Shown: positions 1 to 8,187, counted from the stretch's first letter. The stretch is 64,000 nt of DNA from Plasticicumulans lactativorans (GCF_004341245.1 NZ_SLWY01000011.1:124001-188000), one strand, 5' to 3'. The notes: generated by a model from the letters alone, not told the origin. Numbers and translations: made by a program.

Positions 1-51
1 CGTGACCAGCGCGGCGAGGGAAGCATTCTTGATTGCGTTGGGTCGACTCAT
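1..51 (-). CDS. livM: Branched-chain amino-acid ABC permease LivM, N-terminal fragment
   Basis: Only the first 17 codons lie in the window (MSRPNAIKN...). The ATG overlaps the TGA of the livH gene by one base (TGATG), which is the normal livH-livM arrangement and implies translational coupling. The fragment itself is too short to identify by sequence; the assignment rests on its position directly after livH. LivM would be the second membrane subunit of a Liv-type importer for branched-chain amino acids or related amides. Confidence 0.6.
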   Translation of the reverse strand, partial: MSRPNAIKNASLAALVT

Positions 52-980
52 CACACCTTCTCCACGTCCGGTCGGCCGAGCAGCCCGGTCGGGCGGAACA
101 GCAGGATCAGCACCAGCAGGCTGAACGCGACCACGTCCTTGTACTCGGTGGGCAGGTAGGCGGAGGCGAAGGTCTCGGTGATGCCGAGCAGCGCGCCGCC
201 GAGCATCGCCCCGGGGATGCTGCCGATGCCGCCGAGCACCGCGGCGGTGAAGGCCTTGACGCCGACGACGAAGCCGATGAACGGGTTGATCTTGCCCACC
301 GACAGCCCGATCAGCACGCCGCCGACGGCGGCGAGCGCCGCGCCGAGCACGAAGGTGAAGGAGATGACGCGGTTGGTGTCGATGCCGAGCAGGTTCGCCA
401 TGCCCATGTCCTGCGAGCAGGCGCGGCAGGCGCGGCCCATGCGCGAGCGGCCGATGTAGAGCGTCAGCGCCACCATCAGCGCGATCGCCACGAAGATGAT
501 CAGCGCGCGCGAGTTCGACATGCTGACGGTGAAGCCGTTGGCGAATTCGTGCTGGAACAGGTAGCCGGTGATCAGGTCGGGCATCGGCATGTCGCGCGAG
601 CCCTGGGCGAGGTGGACGTAGTTCTGCAGGAAGATCGACATGCCGATCGCCGAGATCAGCGGCACCAGGCGCGGGCTGCCGCGCAGCGGCCGGTAGGCCA
701 CGCGCTCGATGGCCCAGCCGTAGGCGCTGGTGACGAGCACGCTGACCAGCACGGCGATGACGACCAGCAGCCACACCGGCAGGCCGGCGGCCGCGCCGAT
801 CGCGGTCAGCGTGACCAGGCCCACGTAGGCGCCGATCATGAACACCTCGCCGTGGGCGAAATTGATCATGCCGATGATGCCGTACACCATCGTGTAGCCG
901 ATGGCGATCAGCGCGTAGATCGAGCCCAGGCTCAGGCCGTTGATGAGCTGCTGCAGGAACTGAGGCAGAAATTCGTTCAT
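51..980 (-). CDS. livH: Branched-chain amino-acid ABC transporter permease LivH
   Basis: A 309-aa polytopic inner-membrane protein of the LivH family (usual length about 300 aa). The N-terminus runs from NGLSLGSIYALIAIGYTMVY into MINFAHGEVFMIGAY, the typical first helices of LivH, and the C-terminal half contains GGIGSIPGAMLGGALLG, the conserved cytoplasmic loop that contacts the ATPase. The ATG at 980 was chosen because the homologous region begins there; the open frame runs further upstream but without family similarity. It is the second gene of a livK-livH-livM operon on the minus strand, about 95 bp after livK. It forms a channel with LivM for uptake of leucine, isoleucine, valine or a related substrate such as urea or amides; the substrate cannot be told from the sequence. 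Confidence 0.93.
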   Translation of the reverse strand: MNEFLPQFLQQLINGLSLGSIYALIAIGYTMVYGIIGMINFAHGEVFMIGAYVGLVTLTAIGAAAGLPVWLLVVIAVLVSVLVTSAYGWAIERVAYRPLRGSPRLVPLISAIGMSIFLQNYVHLAQGSRDMPMPDLITGYLFQHEFANGFTVSMSNSRALIIFVAIALMVALTLYIGRSRMGRACRACSQDMGMANLLGIDTNRVISFTFVLGAALAAVGGVLIGLSVGKINPFIGFVVGVKAFTAAVLGGIGSIPGAMLGGALLGITETFASAYLPTEYKDVVAFSLLVLILLFRPTGLLGRPDVEKV

Positions 981-1075
981 GGACGGACCCCACGTCGATA
1001 AGGAACGCCCCCGTCTCCGCCGGAAACAGGGGCATCGAACCTGTCGATGGCGGGCCGCGCGGGCCCGCCGGTTCC

Positions 1076-2179
1076 TTACTTCGCGGGCGTCTTGGTGGCG
1101 TCCTTGTGCCACTCGTAGACTTCGAACTTGGCGCCCTTGAGGTCACCCTTGTCGTCGAAGCCGATCTCGCCGATCGGGGTCTTGAACGTCGCCTTGCGCA
1201 GGTAGTCGCCGACCTTGGTCGCGTCGGTGGCCTTGGTGGCGTTGACCGCGTCGGCGATCACCTGCACCGCCGCGTAGGAGGTCAGCACGAACGGGCCGCT
1301 CGGGTCCTCGTTCTTGGCCTTGAACGCCTTCACCAGCTCGGCGTTGGCGGGGTCGGTGGAGAAATCGGTCGGCAGCGTGACCAGCAGCCCTTCGGCCGCC
1401 TCGCCCTTGACGTCGGACACCGCGACACCTTCCGGGCCCATCCAGCGGGCACCGAGGTTCTGCTCCCTGGCCTGCTTCAGCAGCACGATCAGCTCGGGGT
1501 GGTAGCCGCCGTAGTAGACGAAGTCCACGCCGGCCTGCTTCAGCTTGGTGATCAGCGCCGAGAAGTCGGTGTCACCCTTGTTGATGCCCTCGAACATCGC
1601 GACCTTGATGCCCTTGGCCTCGACGGTCTTGCGCACCTGCTCGGCGATGCCCTGGCCGTAGGACTGCTTGTCGTGGATCACCGCGATGAGCTTGGGCTTG
1701 ATCTTGTCGGCGATGAAGTTGCCCGCGGTCGGCCCCTGCTGGCTGTCCTTGCCGATGGTGCGGAACACGAGCTTCAGCCCCATCGCGGTGATCTCGTCGT
1801 TGGTCGCCGCCGGCGTGACCATCAGCACGTCGTTGTCGTCGTAGATCTTCGCGGCGGGCTTGGTCGCGCCCGAGCACAGGTGGCCGACGACGAAGTGGAT
1901 CTTCTCGCCGACGACCTTGTTGGCGACGGTCGGCGACTGCTTCGGTTCGCAGGCATCGTCGAGTTCCACGCCTTCGAGCTTCATGCCGGCGACGCCGCCG
2001 GCGGCGTTGATGCGCTCGATCGCCATGCGTGCGCCGATGAACTGCATGTCGCCGTACTGCGCCACCGGGCCGGTCTTGGGGCCGGCGATGGCGATCTTCA
2101 CGGTATCGGCCGCGTGCGCGGCGGCGCCGAACAGCGCGAGAGCGACGGCGACGCCGAGAGCGTTGCGAGAAATCATCAT
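1076..2179 (-). CDS. livK: Periplasmic branched-chain amino-acid binding protein
   Basis: A 367-aa solute-binding protein with a Sec signal peptide (MMISRN... hydrophobic core, cleavage after AAHA) followed by the type I periplasmic binding fold: TVKIAIAGPKTGPVAQYG, AIERINAAGG, LIAVIHDKQSYGQG and an aromatic YYGGYHPE near the hinge. These are typical of Leu/Ile/Val-binding LivJ/LivK proteins. The start is one of two adjacent ATG codons, preceded by a good Shine-Dalgarno GAGGAG. It is the first gene of the liv operon and delivers the ligand to LivHM; the ATPases (livG, livF) must lie outside the window. The open frame extends far upstream of this start, but that part is only GC-rich readthrough. 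Confidence 0.93.
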   Translation of the reverse strand: MMISRNALGVAVALALFGAAAHAADTVKIAIAGPKTGPVAQYGDMQFIGARMAIERINAAGGVAGMKLEGVELDDACEPKQSPTVANKVVGEKIHFVVGHLCSGATKPAAKIYDDNDVLMVTPAATNDEITAMGLKLVFRTIGKDSQQGPTAGNFIADKIKPKLIAVIHDKQSYGQGIAEQVRKTVEAKGIKVAMFEGINKGDTDFSALITKLKQAGVDFVYYGGYHPELIVLLKQAREQNLGARWMGPEGVAVSDVKGEAAEGLLVTLPTDFSTDPANAELVKAFKAKNEDPSGPFVLTSYAAVQVIADAVNATKATDATKVGDYLRKATFKTPIGEIGFDDKGDLKGAKFEVYEWHKDATKTPAK

Positions 2180-2363
2180 GTGCGTTTTCTCCTCGATGGA
2201 ACCGCCACGGGTAAGGCGGCCTGACGTTCCTGGTGGTCCCGCACGGATGCGTAGGGTGTGGTTTTCTCGGGGGTTTTGCCCCCGACCGCACGGGCGGCGA
2301 AACTTTCCCCGAAAGCGCTCCCCGAGACAAGCCGGCCGGGCGCCCACCAGGCTCCCGGCGGCA

Positions 2364-2369
2364 AGCATA
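2364..2369 (-). promoter_or_regulatory. Possible -10 element for the liv operon
   Basis: On the minus strand TATGCT stands in the non-coding stretch between livK and the upstream gene, and would give a leader of about 180 nt before livK. I see no convincing -35. The leader includes a small GC hairpin with a TTTTG loop near 2268-2284. Low confidence; only the hexamer is visible. Confidence 0.25.
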
Positions 2370-2406
2370 GTTGACAGAGGGCGGGCCGGCAGGGCACCGC
2401 GCGCCT

Positions 2407-3486
2407 TCAGCGCGGCGCCGGCCCTTCGCCGCCGGCCGCCGCCGCGGGCGGCGTCTCGGTCAGGCCGCGCAGCAGCGTGTAGCCGACCGCGAGCAGGGTC
2501 GGGCCGATGAACACACCGGTCAGCCCGAAGGCGAGCGCACCGCCGAGCACGCCGAGGAAGATGAACAGGAACGGCAGGTCCATGCCGCGCTGCATCAGCA
2601 GCGGACGCAGGATGTTGTCGACGGTGCCGACGACCAGGGCACCCCAGACGGCGAGGAACGCCGCCCAGCCCGTGTCGCCGGCGCGGTACAGGCCGATTGC
2701 GGCCGGCACCCACAGCAGTGCCGGGCCCATCGGCACGAAGGACAGGAAGAAGGTCAGGAAGCCGAGGAACAGCGCGTTGTCGACCCCGGCGACCCAGAAG
2801 CCGACGCCGGCGAGCAGCGCCTGCGCGAGCGAGGTGCCGAGGATGCCGTTGACCACGCCGCGGATGGTCTGCCGCGCCACCTCCAGCAGCGCGCCGCCAC
2901 GCACGCCGATCAGGTGCCCGGCCACGGCGTACAGCCTGGCGGCCCAGCGCGGGCCGTCGCGCAGCATGAAGTAGAGGATGCCGAGGCTCAGCGCGAGTTC
3001 GAGCAGGCCCCGGCCGAGGCCGGCGCCGGCAGCGAGCAGGAAGTCGCGCAAGGGCACCATGTACTTGCGCAGCTCGGCCACGAGCTGCGAGCCGTCATGC
3101 TCGAAGCGCTGCCAGTAGCCGACCAGATCGTCGCCGAACAGCGGCACGTCGCGCAGCCACGCCGGTACCGAGGGCAGGCCCTGGTCGATGATGTCGCCGA
3201 TGCGGTTGAACAGCCACACCGTCAGCTCGGACAGGCTCGGCAGCAGCATGATCACCGGCAGCAGCAGCACCGCGGTGCACAGCAGGGTGATCAAGGCCGC
3301 CGCCGTCCCGGGGCCGAGGTGGCCGTGGCGCAGCAGCCGGACCATCAGCGGCTGCAGCGACACCGCCAGGATCAGCGCCCACACCACCGCGCTCAGGAAC
3401 GGCGCGAGCACCAGGTAGCAGCCGCCGACGATCAGCAGCAGCACCGCCGCACCGGCGATGCGGACCGTGGCCGGCGGGATCACCAT
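2407..3486 (-). CDS. AI-2E family transporter (PerM-like membrane protein)
   Basis: A 359-aa polytopic protein. Hydrophobic helices occupy the first 70 residues, then a central soluble region with amphipathic helices (LFNRIGDIIDQGLPSVPAWL), then a C-terminal block of helices containing GFLTFFLSFVPMGPALLWVP and the FGLTGVFIGPTLLAV motif that defines the AI-2E/PerM family. Family members are secondary exporters or channels with diverse or unknown substrates (TqsA exports autoinducer-2; others are Na+/H+ antiporters), so no substrate is proposed. ATG 3486 is preferred over the GTG nine bases upstream. It is followed on the same strand by small envelope genes but is not obviously coupled to them. 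Confidence 0.88.
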   Translation of the reverse strand: MVIPPATVRIAGAAVLLLIVGGCYLVLAPFLSAVVWALILAVSLQPLMVRLLRHGHLGPGTAAALITLLCTAVLLLPVIMLLPSLSELTVWLFNRIGDIIDQGLPSVPAWLRDVPLFGDDLVGYWQRFEHDGSQLVAELRKYMVPLRDFLLAAGAGLGRGLLELALSLGILYFMLRDGPRWAARLYAVAGHLIGVRGGALLEVARQTIRGVVNGILGTSLAQALLAGVGFWVAGVDNALFLGFLTFFLSFVPMGPALLWVPAAIGLYRAGDTGWAAFLAVWGALVVGTVDNILRPLLMQRGMDLPFLFIFLGVLGGALAFGLTGVFIGPTLLAVGYTLLRGLTETPPAAAAGGEGPAPR

Positions 3487-3516
3487 CGGCGGCACCTCGG
3501 TCGGCGCAGGCCGCCG

Positions 3517-3750
3517 TCAGCGCTTCTTCGACGCATCCTGTCCCCGCATGTAGCCGACGGTGCCGCCGACCAGGCCGCCGATCACCGCGCCGGTGCCGGC
3601 GTCGCCGCCCGACAGCGCCGCGATCCCGGCGCCGCCCGCGGCCCCGATCGCCGCGCCGCTCAGGGTGCCCTGCTGGGTCGAACTCATGTTGGTGCACGCG
3701 GTGCCGGTCAGCGCCACGGCCAGCACGCCGCAAAGCGTCAGGTTCTTCAT
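3517..3750 (-). CDS. Small glycine-zipper lipoprotein
   Basis: A 77-aa protein with a lipoprotein-like signal (ALTGTAC, lipidation Cys about residue 19) and a glycine-rich zipper of alternating GxxxG repeats (GAAIGAAGGAGIAAL, GAVIGGLVGGTVGYM) typical of small outer-membrane or periplasmic YMGG/SlyB-like proteins. It ends in a basic tail. The next upstream gene ends 11 bp before its start, so the two are probably one transcript. Function beyond an envelope-associated structural role is not evident. Confidence 0.82.
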   Translation of the reverse strand: MKNLTLCGVLAVALTGTACTNMSSTQQGTLSGAAIGAAGGAGIAALSGGDAGTGAVIGGLVGGTVGYMRGQDASKKR

Positions 3751-3761
3751 GGTGCGTCCCC

Positions 3762-4133
3762 TCACTGGGCCTTGGTGTTGGCCAGGGCGATGTCCCACAT
3801 CACGTGCAGCACGGGCGTGCCGAGCGCGTCCGGCTTGCCGGCGTAGTAGGCGTCGATCGCCTGTTCGAGCTGCGGGAAGGTCATCCCCGCGAGCCCCTTG
3901 TACAGCGTCGGGATCGCGCTCTTGCGGCTCTTCGGCAGCTTGTCGCCCTGGAACTCGTGCTCGACGTTCACCACCGACACGGCACCGATCAGGAAGGCCT
4001 TCTTCTGCTCGGTGCTGGCGCTGGTCCAGTGCTTGCCGGTCACCACGAGCGGCTCGGCGGCGCGCACCGGGCCCGCCACGAGCAACGCGCACGCCAGCCC
4101 CGCCGCGGCCAGCCATTCGAACCTCGTCTTCAT
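3762..4133 (-). CDS. Small exported protein of unknown function
   Basis: A 123-aa protein with a clear Sec signal peptide (MKTRFEWLAAAGLACALLV, cleavage near VRAAE), so the mature form of about 98 aa is periplasmic. The mature part has no cysteine; it contains EQKKAFLIGAVSVVNVEHEF and a helix MTFPQLEQAIDAYYAG that recalls the Rap1a/Tai-like fold, but that similarity is weak and no function is claimed. It is transcribed just upstream of the glycine-zipper lipoprotein gene, so both are likely envelope proteins made together. Confidence 0.75.
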   Translation of the reverse strand: MKTRFEWLAAAGLACALLVAGPVRAAEPLVVTGKHWTSASTEQKKAFLIGAVSVVNVEHEFQGDKLPKSRKSAIPTLYKGLAGMTFPQLEQAIDAYYAGKPDALGTPVLHVMWDIALANTKAQ

Positions 4134-4199
4134 CGGTCATCTCCCCTTGCGCTGATTGCACGCCGCGGCCCCCTGCCCGGCGCCCGCGGTCACCCCGCC

Positions 4200-4502
4200 T
4201 CAGGCGTCGGGCTTGCGGATCGCCTCGACGAAGGCCGCCTGCTGCTCGGCGCTGGCCTCGCGCTGGTAGCGGTCCTTCCACTCAGCGTAGGGCATGCCGT
4301 AGATGATCTCGCGCGCGGTCGCGTCGTCCAGGCCGAGCCCGCGCTCCTCGGCGGCGGCGCGGTACCACTTCGACAGGCAGTTGCGGCAGAAGCCGGCGAG
4401 GTTCATCAGGTCGATGTTCTGCACGTCGGTACGTTCGCGCAGGTGCGCCACCAGGCGGCGGAAGGTGGCGGCTTCGAGTTCGATGCGGGTGGCGTCGTCC
4501 AT
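4200..4502 (-). CDS. DUF1244 family protein
   Basis: A 100-aa soluble protein that matches the small DUF1244 family: NIDLMNLAGFCRNCLSKWY followed by REIIYGMPYAEWKDRYQ. The two cysteines in CRNC and the GMPYxEWK motif are hallmarks of the family, whose role is unknown. It lies 26 bp after the second aspartoacylase-like gene on the same strand and may be co-transcribed. The start ATG at 4502 is the only good one. Confidence 0.85.
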   Translation of the reverse strand: MDDATRIELEAATFRRLVAHLRERTDVQNIDLMNLAGFCRNCLSKWYRAAAEERGLGLDDATAREIIYGMPYAEWKDRYQREASAEQQAAFVEAIRKPDA

Positions 4503-4528
4503 CGCGGAACCTCCGGGAAGCAGCGGGC

Positions 4529-5521
4529 TCACTGGCCCTGGCCGTGCATCATCGCCTCGACGTCGTTGCCCGACTCGTCGAGGGTCTGGATGCGCATGAT
4601 CATGTCGCCTTCGAACAGCAGCGGCTGCCGGCGCAGGCTGCTGACCAGGCCGGCGACCGGCGTGATCACGTCGGCGCGGATGTCGCCGGTGAAACCGTCG
4701 TAGATGTGGCCGACCAGCTGCCCGGCCTGCACCCAGCGTCCGACCTCGAGCCGGCAGACGAAGAAACCGGCCTGCTCCGACAGCAGCGCGTAGGTCTGGC
4801 GCAGGCCGAAGTAGTGCAGGTCCTCCTCCTCGTCGGAGAGTTCGAGCCCGCCGATCACGCCGCTGCGCTGCAGGAAGGCCACCAGCGCGCGGAACAGCTC
4901 CTCGCAGTGGCGCGGCTGCAGGTCGCCGGCCTTGCCCGCCTGCAGCACGAAGTTCTCGCCGCCGTGGGCGCGCCAGGCATGGGCGAGCGTGGTCGAGAAG
5001 ATGCGGTTGAGCGGGCGCTCGATCACCGCCGGCAGGCCGAACAGGCAGGCGCTCGCGCGCTCGTCGTCGTTCGGCTCGTACAGGCGCACGTGCGGGAGCT
5101 CCTCGATGTCCGGGTTGGAGCTGTGGATGTCGACGCGGTAGTAGGCGCTGCGGGTGAGCTTGAGCAGCGCCGCGGCGATGCGCTGGGTGGTCTCGCCGCC
5201 CTCGAGCCCGGGGAACACGCGGTTGATGTCGATCTTGTCGAACGGCCACACCCGCGAGTGCAGGTTCACGCCGAGCACGTTCACCGCCGGGATCACCAGC
5301 ACGCGCTCCTCCAGCGTCTGCCCGGGGCGCAGGCCGTCGGCGAGGTCGCGCAGGAAGGCCGCGAGCCGCGACAGCACGAACACGCCGTTCAGCTCGTTGC
5401 CGTGCAGCCCGGCCACCAGGGCGACGCGCGGCGGACGGTCGCGCGGGCCGAGGTCGTGGTAGGGGATGTCGAAGGCCTCGCGCAGCGGGGCGGTCATCTG
5501 CAGCAGGGTCGGGGTCGTCAT
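4529..5521 (-). CDS. Succinylglutamate desuccinylase/aspartoacylase family protein, copy 2
   Basis: A 330-aa M14-like zinc hydrolase. Zinc ligands are visible in GLHGNELNG (HxxE) and VDIHSSNPD (His), with NRVFPG between them, as in AstE/AspA enzymes. The C-terminal third (ADVITPVAGLVSS, VGRWVQAGQLVGHIYD) is the biotinyl-like beta domain usual in this family. Members deacylate N-acyl amino acids or form part of N-alpha-acetyl-diaminobutyrate (ectoine) metabolism; the true substrate is unknown. The gene overlaps the preceding paralogue by 4 bp (ATGA), so the pair is translationally coupled and may act as a heteromer or on related substrates. Confidence 0.85.
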   Translation of the reverse strand: MTTPTLLQMTAPLREAFDIPYHDLGPRDRPPRVALVAGLHGNELNGVFVLSRLAAFLRDLADGLRPGQTLEERVLVIPAVNVLGVNLHSRVWPFDKIDINRVFPGLEGGETTQRIAAALLKLTRSAYYRVDIHSSNPDIEELPHVRLYEPNDDERASACLFGLPAVIERPLNRIFSTTLAHAWRAHGGENFVLQAGKAGDLQPRHCEELFRALVAFLQRSGVIGGLELSDEEEDLHYFGLRQTYALLSEQAGFFVCRLEVGRWVQAGQLVGHIYDGFTGDIRADVITPVAGLVSSLRRQPLLFEGDMIMRIQTLDESGNDVEAMMHGQGQ

Positions 5522-6489
5522 GGCCGGGCTCCGGCGGGGGTGTCCTGCGCGACCACGCGTGCCATCAGCGAGCCTTCGTACACCAGCGGGTACTCGCGCA
5601 GCGTGAACAGGAGGCCGTCGACCGGCGAGCGCACCTCGGACAGCGTCTGGCCTTCGAGCGGGCTGACGATGCGCCCGAGCGGCTCGCCGCGGCGCACGGC
5701 GTTCCAGTGCGCCACCGTCGGCACGAACAGGCCCGAGGTCTCGGCGTTCAGGTAGTGGACGTTGTCCTGGTGCGCGAGCAGCGGCCGGTGCGTGATCGCC
5801 GGCAGTTCGAGATCGGCCGCGAGCACGCCGAGGTCGCGCCAGACGTTCAGCAGGCCCGTCATCAGCTGCTCGGTGTAGGCCGGCGTCAGGCGCATGCCGA
5901 CGCCCATCTCCACCACCAGGCTGGCGATGCCGCGCGCGTTCAGGCTGTGCGCGATGGTGGCTTCGAGCACCGTCACCGCGCCGTGCAGCCAGACGACGTC
6001 GACGTTCATGCCGTGCGCGAGCGGCACCAGGCGGTCGGCGAACAGGTGGTTGATGCGCACCTGCGGGATCTCGCGCAGGTAGATGTTGCTCGCGTGCACG
6101 TCGACGACCAGCGCGGCGCCGTCGAGGACCTCCATCGCCCGCGCCGCGATCCGCTGCGGCAGCAGGCCGCGCGGATGGCCGGGAAACGCGCGGTTGAGGT
6201 CGACCCCGTAGGGTGGCACGCTGCGGTTCAGGGTATCGAGGCCGAGCGGATTCAGCCCGGGGTAGAGCTCGACCTGCCCGAGCAGGGCGTCGGGGCGGGT
6301 GCGCCCGAGCGCCTCGAACCACGCGGCGAGCCGGTGGCACAGGTACAGGCCCTCGAGTTCGTCACCGTGGATGCCCGCCACGACCGCCACGCGCGGGCCG
6401 TCGCCGCCGCGGAACACGCTGCGCTGCAGGTGCATGCGCTCGCGATACGGCAGGGCCAGGGAAAGAATGGTTTCAAGCCGTTTTTCCAT
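5518..6489 (-). CDS. Succinylglutamate desuccinylase/aspartoacylase family protein, copy 1
   Basis: A 323-aa M14-like hydrolase, first gene of the coupled pair. Zinc-binding HGDE in VAGIHGDELEGLYLC, the NRAFPG motif and the third ligand in VVDVHASN are all present, as is a C-terminal ITHRPLLAHQD / SPVDGLLF beta domain. It is about as long as its downstream neighbour but clearly diverged from it. Divergently transcribed from the ABC ATPase gene at 6632, with a 142-bp gap that must hold both promoters. Nothing nearby (no ast or ectoine genes) reveals the substrate. Confidence 0.85.
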   Translation of the reverse strand: MEKRLETILSLALPYRERMHLQRSVFRGGDGPRVAVVAGIHGDELEGLYLCHRLAAWFEALGRTRPDALLGQVELYPGLNPLGLDTLNRSVPPYGVDLNRAFPGHPRGLLPQRIAARAMEVLDGAALVVDVHASNIYLREIPQVRINHLFADRLVPLAHGMNVDVVWLHGAVTVLEATIAHSLNARGIASLVVEMGVGMRLTPAYTEQLMTGLLNVWRDLGVLAADLELPAITHRPLLAHQDNVHYLNAETSGLFVPTVAHWNAVRRGEPLGRIVSPLEGQTLSEVRSPVDGLLFTLREYPLVYEGSLMARVVAQDTPAGARP

Positions 6490-6631
6490 TGCGCCGCTCT
6501 TGCAGGACCATCACGCGCAGCCCGCCCGGGATCCGCTGCCACCCCGGCGCAACGCCGCAAGCGCGCGGATGGTGACATAGACCGCCCACCCTTCCAACCG
6601 CGCGGGGCCCCCGCTCCGGCACCGGAGGACC

Positions 6632-7696
6632 ATGGACTTCCAGCTCGAACTCGACCACATCGAATGCCGCCACCACGGCCGCACCGTGGTGCACGACCTC
6701 GCCTTCCGCCTGCGCCGCGGCACGCTGGCCTGCCTGCTCGGCCCGAGCGGCTGCGGCAAGACCACGGCGCTGCGCGCGATCGCCGGCTTCGAGCCGGTGT
6801 ACGCCGGCAGCATCCGCGTCGCCGGTGCGCTGGTCAGCGCCCCCGGGACGACGCTGCCGCCGGAACGGCGTGGCATCGGCATGGTGTTCCAGGACCTCGC
6901 GCTGTTCCCCCATTTGAACAGCGCCGACAACATCGGTTTCGGCCTGCGCGCGCAGGCCGGCGCGGCGCGCGAGCGGCGCGTCGCGGAACTGCTGGAGCTG
7001 GTCGGCCTCGCCGGCTTCGGCCGTCGCTATCCGCACGAACTCTCCGGCGGCCAGCAGCAGCGCGTGGCGCTCGCCCGGGCGCTGGCGCCGCGGCCGAGCC
7101 TGGTGCTGCTCGACGAGCCCTTCTCCAGCCTCGACACCGAACTGCGCGAACGCCTCGCGCGCGAGGTGCGCGACATCCTCGGCGCCGAGGGCACGACCGG
7201 CGTGCTGGTCACCCACGACCAGCAGGAGGCCTTCGCCGTCGGCGAACACGTCGGCGTGATGCGTGACGGACGCCTGCTGCAGTGGGACACCCCCTTCAAC
7301 CTCTACCACGAGCCGGCCGAGCGCTACGTGGCGGAGTTCATCGGCCAGGGCCGCTTCCTGCCGGCGCGGCTGCGCGGCAGCGACGCGCTCGAAACCCCGC
7401 TCGGCACGCTGCAGTCGAGCCGCGCCTACCTGTGGGCCGACGGCACCGCGCTCGACGTCCTGCTGCGCCCCGACGACGTCGTCCACGACCCCGCCGGGCC
7501 GCTCGCCGCCACCGTGACCGCGCGCGCCTTCAAGGGCGCGCAGACGCTCTACAGCCTCAGCGTCGACGGCGCGCACGAACTGCTGGCGCTGTTCCCCAGC
7601 CACCTCGACTACCGCCCGGGCAGCCGCGTGCGCCTGCGCATCGAGGCCGAACACCTGGTGGCGTTTCCCACCGCCGCGCGGCATCCGGCGCCTTGA
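6632..7696 (+). CDS. Orphan ABC transporter ATP-binding protein (FbpC/PotA-like)
   Basis: A 354-aa ATPase with all motifs intact: Walker A GPSGCGKTT (residues 37-45), signature LSGGQQQRVALARAL (about 134), Walker B LVLLDEPFSSLD and the switch His in VLVTHDQQEAF. The C-terminal 110 residues form a TOBE-type domain (LDVLLRPDDVV), which places it among the importer ATPases for iron(III), polyamines or sulfate/molybdate. No permease or binding-protein gene lies next to it, so it must serve a transporter encoded elsewhere or be an evolutionary orphan. The stop codon lies inside the promoter repeat of the following phasin gene. Confidence 0.87.
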   Translation: MDFQLELDHIECRHHGRTVVHDLAFRLRRGTLACLLGPSGCGKTTALRAIAGFEPVYAGSIRVAGALVSAPGTTLPPERRGIGMVFQDLALFPHLNSADNIGFGLRAQAGAARERRVAELLELVGLAGFGRRYPHELSGGQQQRVALARALAPRPSLVLLDEPFSSLDTELRERLAREVRDILGAEGTTGVLVTHDQQEAFAVGEHVGVMRDGRLLQWDTPFNLYHEPAERYVAEFIGQGRFLPARLRGSDALETPLGTLQSSRAYLWADGTALDVLLRPDDVVHDPAGPLAATVTARAFKGAQTLYSLSVDGAHELLALFPSHLDYRPGSRVRLRIEAEHLVAFPTAARHPAP

Positions 7697-7740
7697 TGTT
7701 GCGATGCACAAAACACTCTGTTATGCTGCGTCGCAACATC
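7695..7740 (+). promoter_or_regulatory. Inverted-repeat promoter of phasin 1
   Basis: GATGTTGCGA (7695-7704) and TCGCAACATC (7731-7740) are perfect inverted copies 26 bp apart. A plausible sigma-70 promoter sits inside: TTGCGA (7699-7704), 17 bp, TATGCT (7722-7727). The same layout and related sequence recur in front of phasin 2 (45984-46022), so this is probably the operator of a PHB-responsive repressor such as PhaR. That regulator assignment is inference. Confidence 0.6.
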
Positions 7741-7773
7741 CACCTACACATACCCACTGATGAGGTAAGCGCC

Positions 7774-8166
7774 ATGTACAACACCGACCTGTTCAACGAG
7801 ATCGTCGCCAAGGCCCAGAGCTACCTGGCCCCGGCCACCAAGGCGAACAAGCTGTTCGTCGCCAACCTGGAAAAGCTGGTCGCGTTCCAGTTCGCCACCG
7901 CCCAGAGCTACGCCGACTTCGCGCTGGCGCGCCTGCAGGCGGCCACCGATGTCAGCGACGCCGACAGCCTGAAGGCCTTCGCCGAGGCCCAGGTCAGCGC
8001 CGCCGAGACGCTGCGCCAGAAGCTGGTCGACGACGCCAAGGCCTTCGCCGACCTGAGCGCCGGCTTCAAGGCCGAGTTCGAGGCGCTGGTCGCCGAGTTC
8101 GGCGTCGAGCCCGCGCCGAAGGCGGTCGTGAAGACCTCGCGCAAGGCGATCGCCCCGGCCGCCTGA
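7774..8166 (+). CDS. phaP: Phasin family protein (copy 1)
   Basis: A 130-aa, cysteine-free helical protein. NKLFVANLEKLVAFQF and the block LQAATDVSDADSLKAF match the betaproteobacterial phasin family (PF09361), which coats polyhydroxyalkanoate granules and controls their size and number. The C-terminus has a short Pro/Lys-rich tail (PAPKAVVKTSRK) that the second phasin at 46057 lacks. The start ATG has TGAGG upstream. It is monocistronic: its own inverted-repeat promoter lies before it and a strong hairpin follows at 8188. The two phasins share the middle block nearly word for word, so they are paralogues. Confidence 0.92.
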   Translation: MYNTDLFNEIVAKAQSYLAPATKANKLFVANLEKLVAFQFATAQSYADFALARLQAATDVSDADSLKAFAEAQVSAAETLRQKLVDDAKAFADLSAGFKAEFEALVAEFGVEPAPKAVVKTSRKAIAPAA

Positions 8167-8187
8167 TCGCGTCCGCGCGCCCCGCGC

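Noticed and set aside
33-1001. 322-aa open frame on the plus strand
   Set aside because: It is the antisense of livH; the product is a His/Asp/Ala/Arg-rich string with no family similarity, as expected from GC-rich antisense frames.
2268-2284. Hairpin with a TTTTG loop in the livK leader
   Set aside because: Stem of six bases without a U-tract on either strand; too weak to call a terminator or riboswitch.
1076-2713. LivK with a 178-residue N-terminal extension
   Set aside because: The extension is Arg/Pro-rich antisense of the next region; the signal peptide and ribosome site define the start near 2179.
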